Source: Primulina eburnea
Lineage: Eukaryota > Streptophyta > Magnoliopsida > Lamiales > Gesneriaceae
Direction of reading: 5' to 3'
Length of the DNA stretch: 64,000 nucleotides
Assembly (NCBI RefSeq): GCF_022965805.1
Contig: NW_027330864.1
Span: 1 to 64,000, forward strand
The translations under genes were made by a program, and so were the position numbers. How positions within the stretch are numbered: the first letter of the stretch is position 1; each line of letters opens with the position of its first letter. This document shows positions 33,181-44,231 of this stretch, piece by piece. The notes beneath the pieces were generated by a model. That model was not told the origin of the DNA. It searched no databases and saw only the letters and a list, made by a program, of their open reading frames with translations.

Positions 33181-33194
33181 TTTCTCCCCCTCTT
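33181..33194 (-). promoter_or_regulatory. E4 polypurine tract
   Basis: The + strand reads tttctccccctctt, a minus-strand purine run abutting the 3' LTR; it is followed on the + strand by gttcgtcctcgaactc, the counterpart of the conserved gaggacgaa motif. Confidence 0.9.
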
Positions 33195-33282
33195 AGACAG
33201 GAGTTCGTCCTCGAACTCGCAAGCAATTACTCATGCAGTTGTATACAAAACAATATAATCAAAATTGAAAGGAAGACTCACA

Positions 33283-34647
33283 TCATATGAATAGCTCGGG
33301 ATGCCTCTGTCTCATCTCAGACTCCGTCTCCCAAGTTGCTTCCTCGATGCCATGACGATTCCATTGAACCTTCACAAGCGGAATAGTCTTTGTTCTGAGC
33401 TGTTTCTCTTTCCGATCAAGAATCTGAATCGGTAGTTCAACATAGCTCAAAGTCTGATCTAACTCGGCTTCTTCAGGTTGAATGACATGAGAATCATCCG
33501 GCATGTATCTGCGCAACATCGATACATGAAAAACATCATGTATACCGGACAGTGAATGAGGAAGAGCAAGTCTGTAAGCTCGATCGCCAATCTTTTCAAG
33601 AATCTCATACGGACCGACGTATCTAGGAGACAACTTTCCTCGCTTGCCAAATCTGACAACGCCTCTGAAAGGTGAAATCTTCAAAAATACTCTGTCTCCC
33701 CGTTCGAATACTAACGGTCTACGTCTAATATTGGCGTACTTCGCTTGCCTATCCTGTGCCATCTTCATTCTCTTCTGAATGATCTTTACTTTCTCGGTCA
33801 TCTCACGAATCATATCAGGTCCTAACTCTGGTACTTCAGAGATATCATCCCAGTACAACGGAGATCTGCACTTCTTTCCGTATAAAGCTTCGAACGGTGC
33901 CATCTCTATGCTCGTCTGATAGCTGTTGTTGTATGAAAACTCACACAATGGCAATGAATCTTGCCAACTAGTACCAAAATCTAGTACTACAGCTCTCAGC
34001 ATGTCCTCTAAAGTCTGGATAGTCCGCTCTGACTGTCCGTCGGTCTGGGGATGATAAGCAGTGCTCAGGTGTAAAGTCGTACCCAAAGCCTGCTGCAAGC
34101 TGTGCCAAAAGTGAGAAGTGAATCGTGGATCCCGATCTGATACGATCGACTTCGGCACACCATGCAATCTGACGACCTCTCTGACATACAACGCTGCCAT
34201 CTGATCATGTCGATAAGTCATCCTGTACGGAATAAAGCACGCTGATTTGGTCAGTCTGTCTATCACAACCCAAATCGCGTCACAGCCCCGCGAAGATCGA
34301 GGTAACTTCGTCACGAAGTCCATGGAAATGTGGTCCCATTTCCATTCAGGAACAGACAAACTCTGAAGTAAACCTCCGGGCTTTTTTCTCTCTGCCTTCA
34401 CCTGCTGGCAATTCAGGCACTTAGACACAAATTCTGCAATGTCTGTCTTCATCTGCTTCCACCAGAATTGTGTCTTCAAGTCGTTATACATCTTCCTGCC
34501 ACCAGGATGAATGCTGAACCGACTACAGTGTGCCTCTGACATGATCTGTCGTCTCAAATCTGAAACATCTGGCACCACTAAGCGGTTATTCACATACAGA
34601 ACAGAATCTCTGACCTGATATTCTGATATATGACCAGCTCTGACCAT
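33283..34647 (-). CDS. pol: E4 integrase with C-terminal chromodomain (454 codons, 3' part of pol)
   Basis: The frame encodes a complete integrase. The HHCC zinc domain has H40, H47, C77 and C80. The catalytic core has D110 (ISMDFVTKLP), D171 (VSDRD) and E207 (GQSERTI), with exactly 35 residues between the last two, as in the D,D-35-E family. A GPY motif lies at about 345-350, and a chromodomain-like C-terminus at about 405-454 (VQWNRHGIEEATWE). It inserts element cDNA into host chromatin. The ATG at 34647 is only the first Met after a frameshift; the natural product would be cut from the gag-pol polyprotein encoded with 34649-37801. No stop or missing catalytic residue is visible within this part. 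Confidence 0.92.
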   Translation of the reverse strand: MVRAGHISEYQVRDSVLYVNNRLVVPDVSDLRRQIMSEAHCSRFSIHPGGRKMYNDLKTQFWWKQMKTDIAEFVSKCLNCQQVKAERKKPGGLLQSLSVPEWKWDHISMDFVTKLPRSSRGCDAIWVVIDRLTKSACFIPYRMTYRHDQMAALYVREVVRLHGVPKSIVSDRDPRFTSHFWHSLQQALGTTLHLSTAYHPQTDGQSERTIQTLEDMLRAVVLDFGTSWQDSLPLCEFSYNNSYQTSIEMAPFEALYGKKCRSPLYWDDISEVPELGPDMIREMTEKVKIIQKRMKMAQDRQAKYANIRRRPLVFERGDRVFLKISPFRGVVRFGKRGKLSPRYVGPYEILEKIGDRAYRLALPHSLSGIHDVFHVSMLRRYMPDDSHVIQPEEAELDQTLSYVELPIQILDRKEKQLRTKTIPLVKVQWNRHGIEEATWETESEMRQRHPELFI

Positions 34648-34648
34648 A

Positions 34649-37600
34649 TCAATCGATCTGCACGCTCGGATCAGTTCTCTGTGCTTCTTTGATCCTCGAA
34701 ATCAAGTCTGGCTCAATCTGAATCGCAGCAAGTCGCAACGGTCTACTATCTGTATCAAATGTCAATCCAGATAAGCAACAATCTTCTACTAAACTCGATA
34801 CACCTATAGTCGATAAGGAAAGAGCACATACCTTTCGACTCAAGGCGTCTGCCGCTGCATTCGACTTCCCTGGATGGTATTTGATCTCGCAATCAAAATC
34901 TTTCAGCAGATCAAGCCATCGTCGCTGCCTCATATTCAATTCTGACTGAGAAAAGAGATACTTCAGGCTCTTATGATCGGAATAGATCTCAAATTTCTCG
35001 CCATACAGATAATGACGCCAGATCTTAAGTGCAAAGACAATCGCCGCCAATTCAAGATCATGAATCGGATACCGAGTCTCGTGCGGCTTCAACTGTATAG
35101 AGGCGTACGCTATCACGTGCCCTCGCTGCATAAGAACACATCCTAGCCCTCTGTGAGATGCGTCACAATATACAACAAACTCGCCTGTACCGGTAGGAAT
35201 CGTCAAGACAGGCGCACTAGTCAGCCTCTTCTTCAACTCTACGAAACTGCTCTCATACTCTTCTGACCATACAAATGGCATGTTCTTCTGTGTCAACTGG
35301 GTAATCGGCTTCGCTATACTGGAGAAGTCTCGAATAAAACGACGATAATACCCGGCTAGACCCATGAAACTGCGTATCTCTGGCACAGAAGTCGGTCTCG
35401 GCCAACTGATCACAGCCTCAACTTTACTCGGATCTACCGCAATACCCTCTCCAGATATAATGTGCCCCAAGAAGACAACCTGTCGCAACCAGAATTCGCA
35501 TTTGGACAGTTTGGCATACAACTGCTCCTGTCGCAAAGTCTTCAGCACGATTCTCAGATGATCTGCATGCTCAGTCAAACTCTTCGAATACACCAAAATG
35601 TCGTCAATAAACACAATCACAAAATCATCGAAATATCTCTGAAAAATGCGGTTCATCAAACTCATAAACACCGCAGGTGCATTCGTCAAACCGAAAGGCA
35701 TAACAACAAACTCGTAATGTCCATACCTGGTTCGAAATGCAGTCTTCGGAATATCAACGTCTCTAACTCGGAGCTGATGATACCCTGATCTCAAATCGAT
35801 CTTCGAGTATACCGAAGATCCCTGTAGTTGATCAAACAAGTCGTCGATGCGCGGCAAAGGATACTTGTTCTTCACTGTTGCCTTATTCAACTGCCTGTAA
35901 TCAATACACAGTCGCATCGAGCCATCTTTCTTTCGAACAAAAAGCACCGGAGCACCCCAAGGAGATACACTAGGTCTGATATATCCCTTGGACAGAAGAT
36001 CCTCCAACTGTGCTTTCAACTCTTTCAGCTCTATCGGTGCCATCCTATACGGAGCTCTCGAAATGGGAACAGAACCGGGCATAAGGTCTATGCTGAAATC
36101 TACCTCTCGAACCGGAGGCAACCCTGGAATCTCATCAGGAAAAACATCTGCAAACTCGCAAACCACTGGCAAATCTGCCAATGCTGGGCTCGACTTCAGT
36201 AGATCTACTGAATATACGAGAAAGCCCTCTGCTCCTCGCTGAAGCAATCTACTCATAGTCAGAGCAGATACTAAGGGAATCCGAGATCTGGAACCCTTGC
36301 CGTAGAATTTCCACTCGTCTGTCATTTCGGGTCTGAATCTGACAATCTTGTGGAAACAATCTACCGTGGCCCTGTACTTGGTCAACATGTCTATACCAAC
36401 TATACAATCAAAATCAGCTAAACCAAGTACTACACAATCAAGATCGATCTCATGCCCCTCAAACTGAAGCATACAATGTCTAACAGTAGTCACAGATATC
36501 AAACCACTTCCTAACGGAGAAGTTATAAACACTACTGTAGACATCGACTCAACAGGCAATGCATGTCTCAATGCAAAATGTTCAGAGATGAATGTATGAG
36601 ATGCACCTGTGTCAATCAACACATATGCAGGATAATCGCAAAGAAAACAGCTACCTGCAATGACGTCATCTGGCGCCTCCTGCGCCTGCTCCTCTGTCAG
36701 GGCAAAAACACGTGCCTGCTGTCTGGGAGGCTGACTCACGGTCTGACTGCCTCCTGGTCTCTGCTGGGTCTGTGTAGAGGGTGGCTGAAAGGAGTGTACA
36801 GAAGATGCCTGTCTCTCCATCTGTGGCGCTGCAGCAGACGATCCTGCACTCTGGAATCGCTGAGAACTCCTCTGTGGGCACACTCTGGCGAAATGCCCCT
36901 GCTGTCTGCAGATATTGCAGCGTCCCAGAACTCCTTGACACTGCTCTGTGGCATGTCGCCCTCCGCACGAACCACAGTATACACCACTGGAATCTGAACC
37001 CTGACCTCTCTGTCGAGATCCACTCGAACTCGATGAACTGCTCCCAGATTTCTTAAACTGTTTGCCCTTAGCCTTCAGAAAATCCTTCTTGCCACTACCA
37101 CTAGCTCCACTGTCAAAACGAGGAGGAGGGGGTGGAAACTGAACGGTGGTAGGCTGTGGCGGTCTCTGCCCCTGAACACCGTAGGAAGCTCCTCGCTGCC
37201 TGATCAAGCCAGCCTCTGCTCCCTTCGCTCGGTTCAGTGCCTCTGAAAAAGTGTTAGGCCGTCCCGTGTTCACCAAAGTAAATACATCTGGATTCAACCC
37301 GTTGATGAACTGATCGGCCACTGCCTCGTCGTTCCCGGCCACATGCGGTGCAAATCGCAGCAAAGCAGAAAATTTAGCGACATACTCCTCAATGTTCCAC
37401 TGTCCCTGTCTCAGATTCGCAAATTCAGCTCCCTTATCTTTCCGGTAGGAGACGGGGAAGAAGCGCTGATAGAACTCATCCTTGAAGACTTTCCACGTAA
37501 TGTCAATGCCTCGGTGCTCCAAGGCTCTCTTCGTAGTCAACCACCAGCTCTTTGCAACCTCTTGCATCTGATGCCCTATCAGCTTCACACGTCGCTCATC

Positions 37601-37801
37601 AGTATAGGCCAAAGACTCAAACAACATCTCGATATCATCAAGCCAGCTCTCGCACTCTACTGCACTCTCTGTGCCATTCAGGGTAGGCGGATGGAAAGAC
37701 TGAAATCTCTTCAATAAGGTCTCCATCGGCGTAGCGGTAACATCCATCTGTGCACCGAACGTGCTACCCTGCTCTGGCTGTGGCACTCGTCTAGGCGGCA
37801 T
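34649..37801 (-). CDS. gag-pol: E4 gag-protease-RT-RNase H (about 1050 codons, 5' part of gag-pol)
   Basis: The start is placed at MPPRR (37801) by agreement with E2 and E3; an in-frame ATG lies five codons upstream. Numbered from that upstream Met: capsid about 30-200; zinc knuckles C281/C284/H288/C293 and C300/C303/H308/C313; protease DTGAS at 402-406; RT with D674 (SKIDLRSG) and D738/D739 (FIDD); RNase H with D885 (YCDASHRG), E922 and D947 (SDHKS). It ends at a TGA (34649-34651) shortly after ALSRK. Compared with E1, two bases are missing just before that stop, so integrase lies in another frame. Otherwise all catalytic residues are present. It would act in cytoplasmic virus-like particles. 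Confidence 0.93.
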   Translation of the reverse strand: MPPRRVPQPEQGSTFGAQMDVTATPMETLLKRFQSFHPPTLNGTESAVECESWLDDIEMLFESLAYTDERRVKLIGHQMQEVAKSWWLTTKRALEHRGIDITWKVFKDEFYQRFFPVSYRKDKGAEFANLRQGQWNIEEYVAKFSALLRFAPHVAGNDEAVADQFINGLNPDVFTLVNTGRPNTFSEALNRAKGAEAGLIRQRGASYGVQGQRPPQPTTVQFPPPPPRFDSGASGSGKKDFLKAKGKQFKKSGSSSSSSSGSRQRGQGSDSSGVYCGSCGGRHATEQCQGVLGRCNICRQQGHFARVCPQRSSQRFQSAGSSAAAPQMERQASSVHSFQPPSTQTQQRPGGSQTVSQPPRQQARVFALTEEQAQEAPDDVIAGSCFLCDYPAYVLIDTGASHTFISEHFALRHALPVESMSTVVFITSPLGSGLISVTTVRHCMLQFEGHEIDLDCVVLGLADFDCIVGIDMLTKYRATVDCFHKIVRFRPEMTDEWKFYGKGSRSRIPLVSALTMSRLLQRGAEGFLVYSVDLLKSSPALADLPVVCEFADVFPDEIPGLPPVREVDFSIDLMPGSVPISRAPYRMAPIELKELKAQLEDLLSKGYIRPSVSPWGAPVLFVRKKDGSMRLCIDYRQLNKATVKNKYPLPRIDDLFDQLQGSSVYSKIDLRSGYHQLRVRDVDIPKTAFRTRYGHYEFVVMPFGLTNAPAVFMSLMNRIFQRYFDDFVIVFIDDILVYSKSLTEHADHLRIVLKTLRQEQLYAKLSKCEFWLRQVVFLGHIISGEGIAVDPSKVEAVISWPRPTSVPEIRSFMGLAGYYRRFIRDFSSIAKPITQLTQKNMPFVWSEEYESSFVELKKRLTSAPVLTIPTGTGEFVVYCDASHRGLGCVLMQRGHVIAYASIQLKPHETRYPIHDLELAAIVFALKIWRHYLYGEKFEIYSDHKSLKYLFSQSELNMRQRRWLDLLKDFDCEIKYHPGKSNAAADALSRKVCALSLSTIGVSSLVEDCCLSGLTFDTDSRPLRLAAIQIEPDLISRIKEAQRTDPSVQID

Positions 37802-38040
37802 AAATCTGATCATCAAACTGATTAGTACACAACCAATATCATCTGTCTCAGCCCTCCTCTGATCATATACCTCTGATCGAGAATTGGTTCTGATTCAGGC
37901 TTGAAATGCTGTAAATCAATTCAGATAATACAACCACATACAATAGGGAAAGCAGTAAATCATGCTAGCATCTCAAAAGCAAGGAAGATGACTCGATCTA
38001 CCCCGCTCATTCTATTCTATCTCAGTCTACAGAACCTACG

Positions 38041-38052
38041 GCTCTGATACCA
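38041..38052 (-). promoter_or_regulatory. E4 primer-binding site (initiator tRNA-Met)
   Basis: The minus strand reads TGGTATCAGAGC, five bases inside the 5' LTR. The leader from here to the gag start at 37801 is about 240 bp and has no feature I recognise. Confidence 0.92.
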
Positions 38053-38057
38053 CCTGT

Positions 38058-39812
38058 TGTGGGGACCCGGGCTCTAACTCAATTCTTTTGGGATTTAATT
38101 GGATCTTTGTTCGAAAATGTGGGTCAAAAATTTGCTTTTAACATTAATTCAAATGTATAGATAAAGCATAACATGTCATTAACTGAAATAAACAACATAA
38201 TGTACATACATGTCTGTTCGTACAAACATTCACTAGTATTCAAATGACAACTCTAAACATAAGTAGTACAAGTTTCATAAGGAACACTAGTAATCTGCGA
38301 TGCCCGAGAACTCCACGCTATCATCATCTCTCATCTAGCTCGTGACCCCGATCCTGCCCCACCTGTTGCCATGCACACATACAGACACGACAACAGCCGG
38401 ATAACTCCGGTGAGAACATATCCCAGTATAAAACATGGATGCATGCAATGTAATAATCATGTACAAAAGCATAGCATAGGTATCAAGTAACATGAATATA
38501 AATCTAAACATGTAGAAGAATACAAATCTGTATTCAACATTTAAATCTTGACTCGACTCATTTCTAATCTAGGGATCCCGGTGTGAATAAGACGGTCTGT
38601 CACCTACCCAACCACTCGGGGCAACGGTACGTCTTATTCCTAGACTTCGGTCAACTCTGTATCGAGGGTCTACACATATAGCAAATCTGCTCCTATGCGT
38701 CGATACACCGAAACGTCTAGTTTTGGCAAGTCTGCCAATCTCTCCTATCTCAGGACTCGAATATAAATCAATAAACAAGGCATTACATAATCAATGTAAT
38801 AACAATCTAGTATGTGATTTAGGGAAACTCGTATCAAATCTGAATCGAGTTGTGCAATCCCGTGACCACATGAATTATACCTTTCGTCGCACAATGTCTG
38901 TCGAGATCTTGAAGTCGGAATGTCACTCTGTCAAGACTAATCTGAAATGACAATATAACAATGCATTCTATCAAGATATAACTTATATCAAAATCTTGTA
39001 CAAGTCAATACTCCATCTCGGTAACAATCGACGGCATAACGGCGTATTTCTTTGATATCGGTAACTCAATCTCAACATATAACAATATCATAATCTCATT
39101 AACATCACAATAATCTCATTATCCCTTCAAAATCGGTACCCATCATACACATATAAGATGAAATTCGGAATAATGGCATACGATGTCCGAAAATCGATTC
39201 GATAGCAACTATATCAAGCTCAAGATATCAAGAACACATATCTTCAAGCAAATCATAACTTCTCCAACATATGAATTTCGAAACATGCTGGAAATGTAAG
39301 AAACTTACGTCCTTTCGTTGCCAATGCTGCAAGGATCAATAATCCGGACTCGGAATTAAAATCAAATGGCTAAATCATGCACAATCGTAATTCTATTATG
39401 AAGAAGCTTGAAGGAATTAAGGGGAGTTCTCGGTGCTCTCTCTCTGTTGGAATGAAGAATGAATCGAGCAACACATATATATCTTGCATGTAATGTAACA
39501 CATGGCTCATCCTTTGCACACCACGCAACACCGCGGGTGCGGTACATCAGGAGTGCGGGTGCGCTGTGCTCTCGGCAGCACCATTAATTTTTCAAGAGCC
39601 AAGACCGCGGGTGCGGTCATGTTAACACCGCAGGTGCGGTGTGGCCTCGCCCAAATCTCATTTTTCTGGCATTACACCGCGGGTGCGGTGATGTGGTTAC
39701 CGCGGGTGCGGTTTAGTTTCGACCTGCCCTCTCAAAATTCTCATTTTCTAACATGCATTCTCATATCTGTGTATCTCATATTAATGCCAACCGATAATTC
39801 TCGAGCCTTACA
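38058..39812 (-). repeat. E4 5' LTR (1755 bp)
   Basis: Partner of 31426-33180, same length, about five differences. In the + strand it runs from tgtggggacccgggctc to cgagccttaca, followed by the target duplication tctat. Confidence 0.95.
39473..39712 (-). promoter_or_regulatory. E4 5' LTR promoter region
   Basis: The accgcgggtgcggt cluster (about 39531-39712) precedes a TATA-like run (atatatatgt, 39473-39482) in the minus sense. This is the probable transcription start region for the full-length element RNA. Confidence 0.62.
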
Positions 39813-42193
39813 TCTATTGACAACTTCAGTTTGTCCATCCGTTTGAGGATGACAAGTAGTAGATTACAACAATATTGAGCAAAGTTTAGCCCATAAAGTA
39901 ATCCAAAAATAGAATCTCTTCCCTTCTTAGTCCTAGGCAACCCCAAAATAAAGTCCATAGAAATGTCAATCCAAGTTCTTTTTAAGAATAGCACGCAAAA
40001 GTGTTCCCAAAGTTCTATTGAAAACTTCAGTTTGTCCATCCGTTTGAGGATGACAAGTAGTAGATTACAACAATATGGAGCAAAGTTTAGCCCATAAAGT
40101 AATCCAAAAATAGAATCCCTCCCCTTCCTAGTCCTAGGCAACCCCAAAATAAAGTCCAAAGAAATGTCAATCCAAGTTCTTTTAAGAATAGCACGCAAAA
40201 GTGTTCCCAAAGTTCTATTGACAACTTCAGTTTGTCCATCCGTTTGAGGATGACAAGTAGTAGATTACAACAACATTGAGCAAAGTTTAGCCCATATAAG
40301 TTCTATTGACAACTTCAGTTTGTCCATCCGTTTGAGGATGACAAGTAGTAGATTACAACAATATTGAGCAAAGTTTAGCCCATAAAGTAATCCAAAAATA
40401 GAATCCCTCCCCTTCTTAGTCCTAGGAAACCCCAAAATAAAGTCCATAGAAATGTCAAACCAAGTTCTTTTTAAGAATAGCACGCAAAAGTGTTCTCAAA
40501 GTTCTATTTACAACTTCAGTTTGTCCATCCGTTTGAGGATGACAAGTAGTAGATTACAACAATATTGAGCAAAGTTTAGCCCATAAAGTAATCCAAAAAT
40601 AGAATCCCTCCCCTTCTTTGTCCTAGGCAACCCCAAAATAAAGTCCATAGAAATGTCAATCCAAGTTCTTTTTAAAAATAGCACGCAAAAGTGTTCCCAA
40701 AGTTCTATTTACAACTTCAGTTTGTCCATCCGTTTGAGGATGACAAGTAGTAGATTACAACAATATGGAGCAAAGTTTAGCCCATAAAGTAATCCAAAAA
40801 TAGAATCCCTCCCCTTCTTAGTCCTAGGCAACCCCAAAATAAAGTCCATAGAAATGTCAATCCAAGTTCTTTTTAAGAATAGAACGCAAAAGTGTTCCTA
40901 AAGTTCTATTGACAACTTCAGTTTGTCCATCCGTTTGAGGATGACAAGTAGTAGATTACAACAATATTGAGCAAAGTTTAGCCCATAAAGTAATCCAAAA
41001 ATAGAATCCCTCCCCTTCTTAGTCCTAGGCAACCCCAAAATAAAGTGCATAGAAATATCAATCCAAGTTCTTTTTAAGAATAGCACGCAAAAGTGTTCCC
41101 AAAGTTCTATTTACAACTTCAGTTTGTCCATCCGTTTGAGGATGACAAGTAGTAGATTACAACAATATTGAGCAAAGTTTAACCCATATAAGTTCTATTT
41201 ACAACTTCAGTTTGTCCATCCGTTTGAGGATGACAAGTAGTAGATTACAACAAGATTGAGCAAAGTTTAGCCCATAAAGTAGTCCAAAAATAGAATCCAT
41301 CCTCTTCTTAGTCCTAGGCAACCCCAAAATAAAGTCCATAGAAATGTCAGTCCGAGTTCTTTTTAAGAATAACACGCAAAAGTGTTCCCAAAGTTCTATT
41401 TACAACTTCAGTTTGTCCATCCGTTTGAGGATGACAAGTAGTAGATTACAACAATATGGAGCAAAGTTTAGCCCATAAAGTAATCCAAAAATAGAATCCC
41501 TCCCCTTCAGTCCTAGGCAACCACAAAATAAAGTGCATAGAAATGTCAATCCAAGTTCTTTTTAAGAATAGCACGCAAAAGTGTTCTCAAAGTTCTATTT
41601 ACAACTTCAGTTTGTCCATCCGTTTGAGGATGACAAGTAGTAGATTACAACAATATTGAGCAAAGTTTAGCCCATAAAGTAATCCAAAAATAGAATCCCT
41701 CCCTTTCTTAGTCCTAGGCAACCCCAAAATAAAGTCCATAGAAATGTCAATCCAAGTTCTTTTTAAAAATAGCACGCAAAAGTGTTCCCAAAGTTCTATT
41801 TACAACTTCAGTTTGTCCATCCGTTTGAGGATGACAAGTAGTAGATTACAACAATATTGAGCAAAGTTTAGCCCATAAAGTAATCCAAAAATAGAATCCC
41901 TCACCTTCTTAGTCCTAGGCAACCCCAAAATAAAGTCCATAGAAATGTCAGTCCAAGTTCTTTTAAGAATAGCACGCAAAATTGTTCCCAAAGTTCTATT
42001 TACAACTTCAGTTTGTCCATCCGTTTGAGGATGACAAGTAGTAGATTACAACAATATGGAGCAAAGTTTAGCCCATAAAGTAATCCAAAAATAGAATCCC
42101 TCCCCTTCTTAGTCCTAGGCAACCCCAAAATAAAGTCCATAGAAATGTCAATCCAAGTTCTTTTTAAGAATAGAACGCAAAAGTGTTCCTAAA

Positions 42194-44231
42194 GTTCTAT
42201 TGACAACTTCAGTTTGTCCATCCGTTTGAGGATGACAAGTAGTAGATTACAACAATATTGAGCAAATTTAGCCCATAAAGTAATCCAAAAATAGAATCCC
42301 TCCCCTTCTTAGTCCTAGGCAACCCCAAAATAAAGTGCATAGAAATGTCAATCCAAGTTCTTTTTAAGAATAGCACGCAAAAGTGTTCCCAAAGTTCTAT
42401 TTACAACTTCAATTTGTCCATCCGTTTGAGGATGACAAGTAGTAGATTACAACTTTATTGTGCAAAGTTTAGCCCATAAAGTAATCAAAATAGAATCCCT
42501 CCCCTTCTTAGTCCTAGGCAACCCCAAAATAAAGTCCATAGAAATGTCAATCCAAGTTCTTTTTAAGAATAGCACGCAAAAGTGTTCCCAAAGTTCTATT
42601 GACAACTTCAGTTTGTCCATCCGTTTGAGGATTACAAGTAGTAGATTACAACAATATGGAGCAAAGTTTAGCCCATAAAGTAATCCAAAAATAGAATCCC
42701 TCCCCTTCTTAGTCCTAGGCAACCCCAAAATAAAATGCATAGAAATGTCAATCCAAGTTCTTTTAAGAATAGCACGCACAAGTGTTCCCAAAGTTCTATT
42801 TACAACTTCAGTTTGTCCATCCGTTTGGTGATGACAAGTAGTAGATTACAACAATATTGAGCAAAGTTTAGCCCATAAAGTAATCCAAAAATAGAATCCC
42901 TCCCCTTCTTTTAAGAATAGCACGCAAAAGTGTTCCCAAAGTTCTATTGACAACTTCAGTTTGTCCATCTGTTTGAGGATGACAAGTAGTAGATTACAAC
43001 AATATTGAGCAAAGTTTAGCCCATAAAGTAATCCAAAAATAGAATCCCTCCCCTTCTTAGTCTTAGGCAACCCCAAAATAAAGGGCATAGAAATATCAAT
43101 CCAAGTTCTTTTTAAGAATAGCACGCAAAAGTGTTCCCAAAGTTCTATTTACAACTTCAGTTTGTCCATCCGTTTGAGGATGACAAGTAGTAGATTACAA
43201 CAATATTGAGCAAAGTTTAGCCCATATAAGTTCTATTTACAATTTCAGTTTGTCCATCCGTTTGAGGATGACAAGTAGTAGATTACAACAATATTGAGCA
43301 AAGTTTAGCCCCTAAAGTAGTCCAAAAATAGAATCCATCCTCTTCTTAGTCCTAGGCAACCCCAAAATAAAGTCCATAGAAATGTCAATCCGAGTTCTTT
43401 TTAAGAATAACACGCAAAAGTGTTCACAAAGTTCTATTTACAACTTCAGTTTGTCCATCCGTTTGAGGATGACAAGTAGTAGATTACAACAATATGGAGC
43501 AAAGTTTAGCACATAAAGTAATCCAAAAATAGAATCCCTCCCCTTCAGTCCTAGGCAACCACAAAATAAAGTGCATAGAAATGTCAATCCAAGTTCATTT
43601 TAAGAATAGCACGCAAAAGTGTTCTCAAAGTTCTATTTACAACTTCAGTTTGTCCATCCGTTTGAGGATGACAAGTAGTAGATTACAACAATATTGAGCA
43701 AAGTTTAGCCCATAAAGTAATCCAAAAATAGAATCCCTCCCCTTCTTAGTCCTAGGCAACCCCAAAATAAAGTCCATAGAAATGTCAATCCAAGTTCTTT
43801 TTAAAAATAGCACGCAAAAGTGTTCCCAAAGTTCTATTTACAACTTCAGTTTGTCCATCCGTTTGAGGATGACAAGTAGTAGATTACAACAATATTGAGC
43901 AAAGTTTAGCCCATAAAGTAATCCAAAAATAGAATCCCTCACCTTCTTAGTCCTAGGCAACCCCAAAATAAAGTCCATAGAAATGTCAGTCCAAGTTCTT
44001 TTAAGAATAGCACGCAAAATTGTTCCCAAAGTTCTATTTACAACTTCAGTTTGTCCATCCGTTTGAGGATGACAAGTAGTAGATTACAACAATATGGAGC
44101 AAAGTTTAGCCCATAAAGTAATCCAAAAATAGAATCCCTCCCCTTCTTAGTCCTAGGCAACCCCAAAATAAAGTCCATAGAAATGTCAATCCAAGTTCTT
44201 TTTAAGAATAGAACGCAAAAGTGTTCCTAAA
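42194..44231 (-). repeat. Right-array higher-order repeat, reference copy (2038 bp, 11 units)
   Basis: Unit starts are 42194, 42394, 42593, 42793, 42941, 43142, 43230, 43431, 43630, 43831 and 44031. Lengths are 200, 199, 200, 148, 201, 88, 201, 199, 201, 200 and 201 bp. Diagnostic variants in order: the unit with cttcaatttg and tttattgtgc, gaggattacaag, gtttggtgatg with the 53-bp deletion, agtcttaggc with aaagggcat, the 88-bp unit, cccctaaagtag, ccttcagtcc, tttttaaaaatag, and cgcaaaattgttc. Confidence 0.9.

Larger units (their letters stand above)
31426..39812 (-). mobile_element. E4: full-length, young Ty3/gypsy chromovirus inserted in satellite
   Basis: An 8387-bp element flanked by TCTAT (31421-31425, 39813-39817) within a satellite monomer. 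It has two LTRs of equal length (1755 bp) that differ at about five positions by eye, a primer site, a polypurine tract, and gag-pol in two frames separated by a small frameshift. Domain order ends with a chromodomain. Equal LTR length, a perfect target duplication and near-identical LTRs all indicate recent insertion. It is the only structurally complete element in the window. Confidence 0.95.

Noticed and set aside
34645..34665. Programmed frameshift between RNase H and integrase in E4
   Set aside because: E1 reads straight through the same place in one frame and E4 simply lacks two bases. No slippery site is evident, so a disabling deletion or sequence error is more likely.
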